The position numbers and the translations under genes are program-made. Of a stretch of 49,214 nucleotides of DNA, positions 42,350-49,214 are shown piece by piece; position 1 is the stretch's first letter, and each line of letters begins with the position of its first letter. Source of the stretch: Anaerolineae bacterium (lineage in GTDB: Bacteria; Chloroflexota; Anaerolineae; Aggregatilineales; Aggregatilineaceae); NCBI GenBank assembly GCA_016930015.1, contig JAFGHR010000043.1, forward strand, positions 1-49,214. The letters are read 5' to 3'. The notes below the pieces were generated by a model. That model was given only the letters and a program-made list of their open reading frames with translations. It had not been told where the DNA came from and searched no databases.

Positions 42350-43381
42350 ATGGATTCAAATGACACAAACATGCACGTACATCCCCTAAAAAAACAAGTG
42401 TCGCCATGCGTTACTCTCAGGTTTCCGCATTTTGAGAAGCACTATCAAGGCTCAAAACGACCGAGTAATGCCTACTACTTCGATACCATTGACTGCCGCG
42501 CGTGGTACCAGGAATTTGTCGAGCGCGTTATCGACGCGTCCGACAACAAGCGCTATTTGCCGGTATACCGCATGGCGGACGGCGAGTATAACTTTGCGCT
42601 AGGCGGGAATTATTATGACCGCCTGCCCGTATGGCAAATCCCGCCCCAACAGCTTGTTTCTCGGTTACGAAACAGAATCCTGCGTAAACCAGTGGTGCAT
42701 AGAAGTGGGTCCAGGGAGTACGGTTGGGAAGAATACACGCTTACCGAACGAATGAGCCTGATGGAAAAGTACGTATCTGACGTTCGAAAAATCGCCCAGA
42801 CCGGGATTCTGGCGCTGGCGCTGCATGACAGTAAGCTGTTCAAACCGTATGCGGCTGATATTCTGGATTGGTTTGACTCAAATCAGGTCCGGATCAATGC
42901 GGATAACTATTATCACTTTTACTCCGTCTACGTTATGATGCACGGGCCCGACCGTCACCGCGTATTGAAGAACCGGCATGTCCTTGTCGTCACCAGCCTG
43001 GACGAAAAAAAAGAGGTGGGCATCAAACGCGGGCTGCAAAACATTGGGGTTGCATCGGTCCAGTTTTTACCCATATCAAAAACCAAAGCCATGCTTGATA
43101 TTCTGGATTTGTCGGTTGCTCAGATGCCTGTCGATATCGTGCTGGTCGGGGCGGGTGTGGGGTCAGTGAATGTACTGGTTCAATTGGAGCCGCTGAAAAC
43201 TGCCTGCCTGGATGTTGGTTTTGCGCTCAGCACATTGGTTAACCCTGACCTGCGCTGGAACCGTCCCTACTGCATCCCTGATGACGACTATGATCCAACC
43301 CGGATACGGTGGAGCACATTCAGAAGGCCAGTTTGTCAGGGCCGCAGCTCCGATTATTTGACGTTGACCAGGGCGCTCTGA
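42350..43381 (+). CDS. GT-D type glycosyltransferase (SP_1767-like)
   Basis: A 343-residue protein with the hallmark of the GT-D glycosyltransferase fold: YLPVYRMADGEYNFALGG, where the xRxxDGE signature binds metal and nucleotide sugar. Later segments (RHVLVVTSLDEKKEVGIKRG, then VDIVLVGAGVGS) fit the second half of this fold. GT-D enzymes act in serine-rich-protein glycosylation and in capsule clusters; here the donor and acceptor are unknown. The start may be the ATG at 42350 or at 42371; neither has a strong ribosome site. A 34-codon frame overlapping the end of the flippase gene (from 42282) is not counted as a gene. Confidence 0.78.
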   Translation: MDSNDTNMHVHPLKKQVSPCVTLRFPHFEKHYQGSKRPSNAYYFDTIDCRAWYQEFVERVIDASDNKRYLPVYRMADGEYNFALGGNYYDRLPVWQIPPQQLVSRLRNRILRKPVVHRSGSREYGWEEYTLTERMSLMEKYVSDVRKIAQTGILALALHDSKLFKPYAADILDWFDSNQVRINADNYYHFYSVYVMMHGPDRHRVLKNRHVLVVTSLDEKKEVGIKRGLQNIGVASVQFLPISKTKAMLDILDLSVAQMPVDIVLVGAGVGSVNVLVQLEPLKTACLDVGFALSTLVNPDLRWNRPYCIPDDDYDPTRIRWSTFRRPVCQGRSSDYLTLTRAL

Positions 43382-43409
43382 TATTTCAGATCACGCGGGT
43401 GGTGTGTTG

Positions 43410-44639
43410 ATGCGAGTCTTGTACGTCCATCATACGGATAAACTGGCAGGTTCCACGTGGAGCCTGCTTTATCTCGTGAACCGGGTAAAACAGATGGGAG
43501 TTGAACCGGTTGTTGCCGTACCGTATCCAGGCCCGGCAGAGGACCTGTTTAAACAGAACAACATTGATGTGATTCACCTCCCGCTTGACCGGTTTGCGCA
43601 TGTTGAAGGCGGCTGGGTTGAGCATCCTCTCCGATATCCGGGGGCTATTATTGCATGTGGGCGGTGGTTAAAAAAATACAGAGCCGGACTCGAGCAGTTT
43701 GAGTACGTTATTCAAACAGCCAAACCGGATATTGTGCATCTGAACTCGCTAACACTGGCACCGTATGCAGCTGTATGTTCCAGGCTAAAAATCCCTGTTG
43801 TAGTTCATGTACGAGAATCGGTCGTTGATGGTTTACTGGGAGTGCGCACGCAGTGGTTAAAACGGCTTGTCACAAATCATGTTGATCGAATCATTTATAT
43901 ATGTGAAGATAATCGTAAGCGGCTGACCGGTTCTGATCCTAAAGGCGTGGTTATTTATAACCCGGTTGATTTTGCAAAGTTTGACAAAAACCTGGATACG
44001 ATAGAGATCAGGCAGAACTTAGGACTACCGGAGAATGGCAGTGTGATTCTATTTGCCGGTGGGCTGGCCCGCGAAAATGGCATTATTCCTTTCGTTAAAG
44101 CCATGTCACGTGTTGCCGGACAACTGCCGGATGTTTCATTTCTGCTTCCGTTCACACAGCGCGATCCGTCGCAACGCCGCTTGCGTGTAATGATGCGGAA
44201 AACGGCTAACAGCCTGGGAATATATAGTCTGGCCCAACGAGTCGACAGGCACCTGGACGCAGTTGATGTGAGAGATCGGGTTCTGAGGACAGGTTTTCGC
44301 ACCGATATCGAGCGGTTTTTCGCCATAGCAGATGTCGTCGTGGTGCCATTTGTTGCGCCTCATTTTGCGCGACCGGTTATCGAAGCACACGCGATGGCAA
44401 AGCCGGTCGTCGCATCGCGTATTGGTGGTATTGAAGAGATCATTACCCACGAACACAACGGGCTTTTGGTGCCGCCTGGTGACGCAACAGAATTAGCCAA
44501 TGCAATCATTCGCGTGTTAAAAGACGCAGGCCTTGCTGAAAAACTGGGACAGGCAGGGTTTGAAGAGGCCAGGCAGAGATACGCACTGCCTATTCACAGC
44601 AAACAAATAGTGAGTGAATACCAAAACCTGGCAGATTAA
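43410..44639 (+). CDS. GT4 family glycosyltransferase
   Basis: A 409-residue GT-B fold enzyme. The N-terminal domain starts MRVLYVHHTDKLAGSTWSL; the C-terminal domain has FAGGLARENGIIPFVKAMS, the GFRTDIERFFAIADVVVVPF segment, and the donor-binding RPVIEAHAMAKPVVASRIGG followed by GIEEIITHEHNGLLVPPGD, with the EX7E-type acidic residue in PVIEAHAMA. These are marks of GT4 retaining glycosyltransferases such as mannosyl- or glucosyltransferases of polysaccharide clusters. Start at 43410 is preferred, with GGTGG upstream. The stop is 11 bases before the polymerase-like gene. Confidence 0.9.
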   Translation: MRVLYVHHTDKLAGSTWSLLYLVNRVKQMGVEPVVAVPYPGPAEDLFKQNNIDVIHLPLDRFAHVEGGWVEHPLRYPGAIIACGRWLKKYRAGLEQFEYVIQTAKPDIVHLNSLTLAPYAAVCSRLKIPVVVHVRESVVDGLLGVRTQWLKRLVTNHVDRIIYICEDNRKRLTGSDPKGVVIYNPVDFAKFDKNLDTIEIRQNLGLPENGSVILFAGGLARENGIIPFVKAMSRVAGQLPDVSFLLPFTQRDPSQRRLRVMMRKTANSLGIYSLAQRVDRHLDAVDVRDRVLRTGFRTDIERFFAIADVVVVPFVAPHFARPVIEAHAMAKPVVASRIGGIEEIITHEHNGLLVPPGDATELANAIIRVLKDAGLAEKLGQAGFEEARQRYALPIHSKQIVSEYQNLAD

Positions 44640-44650
44640 GGTGTACCGGT

Positions 44651-45979
44651 ATGCGCGTAGCAGATTCTTACAAACAGCGGCTTACCCTTTCAGAACGAGC
44701 CCAAGAAGAATCGCCTGAATCACGTTTTTTGATTCTGCTATTGTACTATACCGTGTTTCATGGTGTTCTCCAGTTGATTGGCGGAGAAAACGCGCTTTCA
44801 GGCTCCCCGTTATCGTTTTTCGTAACAGCCACACCGTTTGTTATCAGCGCTTTGTGGTTCCATGCGTTCGCGATGTCAAAACGCCACGGGATGCGCTCAA
44901 AGCAGGTCCGACGCCTGCCGTTGGTGTTCCCAGTTTCGATTTACCTGTTTGGTGTTGCTACATTATTCGGCACGTTTTTGGGATATCAAGAGCACCTGGG
45001 ACAAACTCTTGATGAATTAGTTGCACTGTCTAAATTTTGGGCAACCGCCTTTATTGCGTTTTACACGATTACCAGCCAAAGCGTTCTCAACGTAATACTC
45101 AAGAAGTATCTTTCCTTACTGTTTGTTCTGGCTGTCGCGCGTCTGATCAATCACATCATATCCTGGGTAACAGGTACGATGTTGTTCCACGAGGTATGGA
45201 CCGATAACTTGATGATCGGCCTGGCTTTTACCGTAACACTCAGCCGTTTTCTTGCTGAGCGCCAGTTGCATCGACGTGATTTTTTGACATTGTTTTTTAT
45301 CGCTGCCAGTGTATTGATCGCGTTGGATAAACCTATTGTGTGGTCCACCGTGTTGGCAATGCTGTTTGTACTGCTGCTGCATCTCGTCAAAATGGGTAAT
45401 ATCACCAACATGACACGGCTCGCACCATTGTTACTGGTGTTCCTGGTTGTGTTAGGCTTGTTCAACGTGATCACGGGGGGGGAAGTCCTCGCGCAGTACC
45501 AACATGAAATTGATACCCGCTACCTGAAAATAGACCCGTCCACAGGTGAACGGCCTGAGGGTATACCGCTGGATGGGGGCCGCCTATGGATTTGGGAAGA
45601 TGCGTATGAACGCTTCGAACAAAAACCGTTCTTCGGTGAAGGGTTCGGTGCTGTTTCAAACTTCAAAAACTCTGAGCACGATCTCAGGGGTTTTGCCATC
45701 CACAACGTTCTGTTACATTTTTTGCTGACCACCGGTTTGACAGGCACTGCCCCCTTGATTATGCTCTTGTTAGCCTGGCTGGTTATGACCAATCGTGGCC
45801 TTGTTCCCAACACCGAGTTTTTTGCAGAACGATTAGGGTTATCAGGATACGTCATTTTTATCCTGGCGTTCGCCGTAGTAGGCACGATCTGGCTTGGTGA
45901 AACGATGTATGTATTTGGCTTTGTGTGCGGCGCGTCGCTCAAGTCATCGCTGATGCAGATTTCTGATGAGGGGACATGA
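44651..45979 (+). CDS. Wzy / O-antigen-ligase-like membrane protein
   Basis: A 442-residue integral membrane protein with about ten to twelve helices and one large external loop. The loop (about 285-350) holds the O-antigen ligase / polymerase pattern GGRLWIWEDAYERF, PFFGEGFG and HNVLLHFLLTTGLTG, where a conserved Arg and His lie near the active site in this superfamily. The product likely polymerises the repeat units exported by the flippase, or ligates the chain to a carrier. The end overlaps the next gene by four bases (ATGA). Confidence 0.85.
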   Translation: MRVADSYKQRLTLSERAQEESPESRFLILLLYYTVFHGVLQLIGGENALSGSPLSFFVTATPFVISALWFHAFAMSKRHGMRSKQVRRLPLVFPVSIYLFGVATLFGTFLGYQEHLGQTLDELVALSKFWATAFIAFYTITSQSVLNVILKKYLSLLFVLAVARLINHIISWVTGTMLFHEVWTDNLMIGLAFTVTLSRFLAERQLHRRDFLTLFFIAASVLIALDKPIVWSTVLAMLFVLLLHLVKMGNITNMTRLAPLLLVFLVVLGLFNVITGGEVLAQYQHEIDTRYLKIDPSTGERPEGIPLDGGRLWIWEDAYERFEQKPFFGEGFGAVSNFKNSEHDLRGFAIHNVLLHFLLTTGLTGTAPLIMLLLAWLVMTNRGLVPNTEFFAERLGLSGYVIFILAFAVVGTIWLGETMYVFGFVCGASLKSSLMQISDEGT

Positions 45980-46986
45980 GCATCGAGCACCCGGTCATAT
46001 CCATTATCGTTATCGGTCGTAACGAGGGCAGCCGCCTTGCTGCCTGCCTGGAATCAACAATCACCGCCGCTCAACGCCTGAACCAATCATATGAACTGCT
46101 CTATGTTGACTCCGCGAGCCAGGATAACTCAACGGCAATCGCAAGCAAGTATCCGGCTACTGTACTGCATCTCAAACCGGGACAACCGCTTTCAGCGGCG
46201 GCGGGGCGTTCGCTGGGAACGCACTATGCGCGGGGCGATTATCTGGCCTTTTTTGATGGTGACATAGTGTGCGATCCGGATTGGTTCGTGAAGGCGCTTC
46301 CTTTTTTTGATGATGACACCGTTGGTATTGTGTCCGGGAATATCATCGATGTTTTTCAAAAGCATAATGGTGATTTTTCACGCCTGGCGCGGCGCGTGTT
46401 TGATGATGTCGTTGAAAGCCGCACCATAGGCGGCGTATCGATTGTCAGACGTACAGCCATTCAGGCCGCCGGAAGTTTCGATCCCTTTGTGCGAGGACGC
46501 GAGGAGCAAGAGTTCGCTTTCCGGGTGATGGCGCAAGGCTTTCGCATACTTGGCTTGCCGTTTCCGATGTGTGACCATCACACATCCGACCTGACCATAA
46601 CAGAAATAGTGAGACGCCGGAGAAACGGATACTATATTGGCTTAGGGCAGGTGCTTCGCGCCACATGGCATACACCTGATCGCTGGCGGTATTTGTGGTC
46701 ACTCAAAGTACCCCTGGTTGTTTTGCTCTGGCTGTTGAGTCTGGTCTTTTTCACTGTTGTGTCTATTGGTTTTCAGTTTTACGGTCTTTTGCTGCTCAAC
46801 CTGATCAGCACGCTGCTTATCATATCCCTGTTGGCGGTCAGGCTTCACAGTCTACGGCGCGGCCTTTTGTACGTGATGGTCGAAATATTCACCCTGGAAG
46901 GCATAGTCAAGGGCCTGTTGGAAAAAAAACCGGTAGATTCCGGTCGGTTGGACTATGACGTTCTGCAACAGGGTAAGATACTATGA
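45976..46986 (+). CDS. GT2 family glycosyltransferase with C-terminal membrane helices
   Basis: A 336-residue enzyme. The GT-A domain has ISIIVIGRNEGSRLAACLES, YVDSASQDNSTAIA, the DxD-type motif FFDGDIVCDPDWF and GREEQEFAFRVMAQG in the acceptor region. Two hydrophobic helices (about 240-290) near VVLLWLLSLVFFTVVSIGF anchor it to the membrane. GAGGGG precedes the ATG, which overlaps the stop of the polymerase-like gene. It likely adds one sugar of the repeat unit on the lipid carrier. Confidence 0.9.
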   Translation: MSIEHPVISIIVIGRNEGSRLAACLESTITAAQRLNQSYELLYVDSASQDNSTAIASKYPATVLHLKPGQPLSAAAGRSLGTHYARGDYLAFFDGDIVCDPDWFVKALPFFDDDTVGIVSGNIIDVFQKHNGDFSRLARRVFDDVVESRTIGGVSIVRRTAIQAAGSFDPFVRGREEQEFAFRVMAQGFRILGLPFPMCDHHTSDLTITEIVRRRRNGYYIGLGQVLRATWHTPDRWRYLWSLKVPLVVLLWLLSLVFFTVVSIGFQFYGLLLLNLISTLLIISLLAVRLHSLRRGLLYVMVEIFTLEGIVKGLLEKKPVDSGRLDYDVLQQGKIL

Positions 46987-47070
46987 CGGTATCCCGACCG
47001 GCGAACAGCGTAACAATACCGGTGGAAATCAAGCCCGGACAGTTACCCCGTGATGGTTAAAGGTGCCGTT

Positions 47071-47871
47071 ATGCCATCTGCATTACCAGCCGTATCTGTG
47101 GTCACAGTGTGTTTGAATGCGGCTGATACCCTCGAAAACACAATTCAGAGTGTTGTATCTCAAACGTACCCAAACCTGGACTATATCATCATCGATGGTG
47201 AATCCAGCGACGGGACCGTACCAATCATTCAGCGGTACGCACACAACGTGAGTTTCTGGATCAGCGAACCCGACCGGGGTTTGTATGACGCCATGAATAA
47301 GGCTATACAGTACGTTCATGGTGATTACGTTGTGTTTTTGAACGCCGACGATGTTTTTGCGGCACCGGATACCGTCGAAACCATGATCAACCGCGCGGAA
47401 AAACAGCCTTCGTCACAATTAATATTCGGTGATGTGCTGGTGAAATTCCCCGATAAAACCCTGTACAAAAAACAGGCATCACCGGTTTCAAAATGGCGTT
47501 TATGGAAAGGAAACCCGGTCTGCCACCAGTCCTTGTTTGCTCACCGAAGTGTCTTCGATGCGGTCGGACTGTTCGATACCAGTATGCCTGTTGCGGCGGA
47601 TTGGGATTGGTTGGCACGGGCAATCGTGCAGGCGGGCTGTTCCGCGATTCATCTTCCCATTCCGGTTTGTGTCTTTAATGCGGGGGGTGTGTCATCGAAT
47701 CGAAACGCGTATGAGACGGACAAAAAACGAATCCACGAGCGTTATTTTTCGCCAGCCGAGCAGCGTGTATACAGCGTGATGGAGATCGCCTACAAAATCA
47801 AGGTTCGCCTCAAAATGTGGAACTTTGCGCTGCCGTGGAAATTGTCCCACAGGATCAAAAACATGAAATGA
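47071..47871 (+). CDS. GT2 family glycosyltransferase
   Basis: A 266-residue soluble GT-A enzyme: VSVVTVCLNAADTLENTIQS, then YIIIDGESSDGT, SEPDRGLYDAMNKAI and the DxD motif FLNADD in VVFLNADDVF, typical of the WcaA/colanic-acid-like GT2 group. CHQSLFAHRSVF and AADWDWLARAI complete the acceptor half. I chose the ATG at 47071 with AAAGG seven bases upstream; earlier in-frame starts at 47050 and 47053 lack a site. Last gene of the glycan cluster in the window, facing a convergent gene. Confidence 0.9.
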   Translation: MPSALPAVSVVTVCLNAADTLENTIQSVVSQTYPNLDYIIIDGESSDGTVPIIQRYAHNVSFWISEPDRGLYDAMNKAIQYVHGDYVVFLNADDVFAAPDTVETMINRAEKQPSSQLIFGDVLVKFPDKTLYKKQASPVSKWRLWKGNPVCHQSLFAHRSVFDAVGLFDTSMPVAADWDWLARAIVQAGCSAIHLPIPVCVFNAGGVSSNRNAYETDKKRIHERYFSPAEQRVYSVMEIAYKIKVRLKMWNFALPWKLSHRIKNMK

Positions 47872-47884
47872 TCGCAGCGTTTGG

Positions 47885-47903
47885 GATATCGTTTTGATAT
47901 CCG
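47885..47903. terminator. short hairpin between convergent genes
   Basis: GGATATC-GTTTT-GATATCC is a perfect 7-bp stem in the 64-base gap between the last GT2 gene and the SUMF1-like gene. It is AT-rich with no T-run after it, so only weak termination is expected. Confidence 0.35.
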
Positions 47904-47935
47904 GCCATACGGGTACGATCATTCCACTCACAGCG

Positions 47936-48670
47936 TTACAAACAAACACAACGGAATCCAACCGTGACAAGGTTTCTGCTGCGGGGGTCAAGCCTGGTAT
48001 TCGGGTCTTTGCTGCTGCGGTTAGCCGCGCGTAAACTCAAGACGCTGTCACTACTCCACGAACCGCCGCGCAGCATGCGAGCTTCGCGCTCATCGAATAC
48101 CGCAGCTATTCCGCTGTCCCAGCCGGTTACGCACCACTCCCACACGTTCCCGGCCATATCCATGACCCCATAGGGACTGGCCCCATCCGGATAATGTGTC
48201 ACGGGGGTTGTTTCATCAACATACCGGTTCCAGTTACACACGTGTACATTGGGTTCTTCGTCCCCCCAGGGATAATCTCGTCCATCATCCCCTTGCGCGG
48301 CGTGCTGCCACTGCTGTTCGGTTGGTAAGGCAGCGCTCTTACCGGTCACGGCGCTTAACCAGTGGCAAAACGCCGCAGCCTCATACCAGGATACACCTAC
48401 TACCGGGCAGTGTGGCCGGTTCCAGTCGCTGCTTTGCCAGTAGCGCGGTTCTGTCCACTGCTCGTTTTCTTTTGCCGCCCACCCGGCGTCCGTCCACCAG
48501 GTGGCATTGGTATACCCGCCAGCGTTAACAAACGCGGCATACTGGATGTTGGTTACGGGATACCGGGCCATCATAAACGCCTCAACCTCATCAGTAGTCG
48601 GCGCTGAGAGATAACCACCCGCCGCCAGCGTGACGTTTCCCCCTGGTACGTTTACCCACTCAATGTTCAT
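47936..48670 (-). CDS. SUMF1/FGE-sulfatase-domain protein without the catalytic cysteines
   Basis: A 244-residue single-domain protein of the formylglycine-generating-enzyme superfamily. It shows WVNVPGGNV, ARYPVTNIQYAAFVNAGGY, CPVVGVSWYEAAAFCHWLS, LPTEQQWQHAAQG, YPWGDE, YGVMDMAGNVWEW and the end RMLRGGSWSSDSVLSLRAAN with VGFRCV. True FGE has two Cys in the segment after GGS (near YMCHRSYC); here it is SSDSVLSL, so copper binding and sulfatase activation are not expected. Such members act in other oxidations or as binding domains. The start at 48670 is preferred (GGAA about seven bases upstream); a longer frame from 48715 overlaps the preceding hydrolase gene. Confidence 0.82.
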   Translation of the reverse strand: MNIEWVNVPGGNVTLAAGGYLSAPTTDEVEAFMMARYPVTNIQYAAFVNAGGYTNATWWTDAGWAAKENEQWTEPRYWQSSDWNRPHCPVVGVSWYEAAAFCHWLSAVTGKSAALPTEQQWQHAAQGDDGRDYPWGDEEPNVHVCNWNRYVDETTPVTHYPDGASPYGVMDMAGNVWEWCVTGWDSGIAAVFDEREARMLRGGSWSSDSVLSLRAANRSSKDPNTRLDPRSRNLVTVGFRCVCL

Positions 48671-48704
48671 CGTGTTTTCCAGCATAATATGTGCACTACA
48701 GTCG

Positions 48705-49214
48705 CTAACCTTCATCCGCCAGGAACGGCATGATGTGCCCGGTCGTGTTCAGCAGCGCGTGCCCCGCTCCGGGAAGCATCTTGACCGCCAGATCAGGCAG
48801 GAACTTGTTCATTCGCGCCGATATCTTTTTGTGGTCGCGCATCACGTCTTTCGTGCCGCCGAGTAACAATACCGGCATCGTCAAGCGCTGCATCTCCTCA
48901 TCAGAAAAAAGCGGAAGTACACCAAAACGCGGCTTAAAGCTGCTCATAACCAGGGCGGTGATCTCCTCGACACCCTCCGGCACCGGCTGGTCGGCAAAGA
49001 TCATGCGTACAATCCGCCGGATGCCCCACTGCCCCAGTAATGATAACGGTACCGTGCGGAAGACAAACGATATCCGGTCTGGCACCACGCCCCCAGGACA
49101 CATCAATACCAGTTTCTCGATATGTTCCGGCCTGGTTGTCGCAAACTTCAACGCTGTCCAGCTTCCCTGTGAAATGCCAATAATCGTCGCCTTGTCGATT
49201 TTTAGCGCCGAAAA
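48705..49214 (-). CDS. alpha/beta hydrolase, 5' end outside the window
   Basis: The 169 C-terminal residues of an alpha/beta hydrolase that runs off the right edge. Visible parts are the nucleophile elbow GISQGSW (at about 49170), a long lid, the acid in LLGGTKDVMRDHKK and the catalytic His in LPGAGHALLN. The triad is therefore likely complete. It ends in MPFLADEG just before the SUMF1-like gene and probably shares its transcript. Substrate unknown. Confidence 0.85.
   Translation of the reverse strand, partial: FSALKIDKATIIGISQGSWTALKFATTRPEHIEKLVLMCPGGVVPDRISFVFRTVPLSLLGQWGIRRIVRMIFADQPVPEGVEEITALVMSSFKPRFGVLPLFSDEEMQRLTMPVLLLGGTKDVMRDHKKISARMNKFLPDLAVKMLPGAGHALLNTTGHIMPFLADEG

Noticed and set aside
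42282..42386. 34-codon frame overlapping the flippase stop
   Set aside because: No motif, no ribosome site, and it overlaps the likely start of the GT-D gene.
46982..47059. 25-codon frame between the two GT2 genes
   Set aside because: Starts on an ATGA overlap, but is too short, has no motif and nothing supports translation.

Overview
The window (about 49 kb, moderately GC-rich, with AT-rich spacers) looks like chromosome of a member of the Chloroflexota, most likely Anaerolineae or a neighbouring class. This is an inference from gene content: an alternative complex III (ACIII) cluster with a split ActB, a TGS-domain nucleoside kinase next to paired bacterial dynamins, a two-SH3-domain protein with a long Thr/Pro-rich stalk, multi-PAS histidine kinases, and a DUF503 gene beside manC. 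I saw no rRNA, tRNA, CRISPR array, insertion sequence or phage gene by eye.

Layout. 0-3.4 kb: a receiver-PAS-histidine kinase, a single-domain response regulator, and the remains of a second hybrid kinase reduced to its ends. 3.8-6.0 kb: a PEBP-family lipoprotein, then an operon of a radical SAM pseudogene, a C_GCAxxG_C_C protein and an exported metallo-beta-lactamase-fold protein. 6.4-9.6 kb: a second, 1063-residue multi-PAS/GAF kinase whose receiver has Asn in place of the phosphoacceptor Asp. 10.2-16.0 kb: housekeeping genes on the plus strand (ffh, rpsP, khpA, rimM, dprA, manC, DUF503) with several small repeats and hairpins between them. 16.0-23.0 kb: a minus-strand operon of a GH13 amylase, a nucleoside kinase and two dynamin-like GTPases. 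23.1-24.9 kb: the SH3/stalk/zinc-ribbon membrane protein.

25.1-32.0 kb is the ACIII operon, in transcription order actA (pentaheme), actB1 (molybdopterin-fold, Tat signal), actB2 (Fe-S), actC (NrfD-like), an actD-actE fusion, and a lipoprotein with two near-identical cytochrome c domains. It would pass electrons from quinol to a soluble carrier or terminal oxidase. No ActF-like second NrfD protein is present. 32.3-38.1 kb, divergent from it, is a cell-wall-like operon: a MurA homologue lacking the usual catalytic Lys and Cys, an alpha/beta hydrolase, a membrane-anchored Mur ligase, D-Ala-D-Ala ligase, and a frameshifted C39-like peptidase. A histidine-kinase-like protein that has lost its phosphoacceptor His follows on the minus strand.

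39.8-47.9 kb is a surface-polysaccharide cluster: an unassigned glycosyltransferase-like protein, a Wzx-type flippase, a GT-D type glycosyltransferase, a GT4, a Wzy/O-antigen-ligase-like polymerase and two GT2 enzymes. manC at 14.6 kb could supply GDP-mannose for it. The window ends with a SUMF1-fold protein lacking the formylglycine-generating cysteines and a partial alpha/beta hydrolase.

The points most worth a second look are the MurA-like protein and its operon, the signalling proteins that have lost phospho-residues, the two genes that kept their ends but lost their middles, the ActD-ActE fusion, and the three 18-bp palindromic repeats between khpA and rimM.
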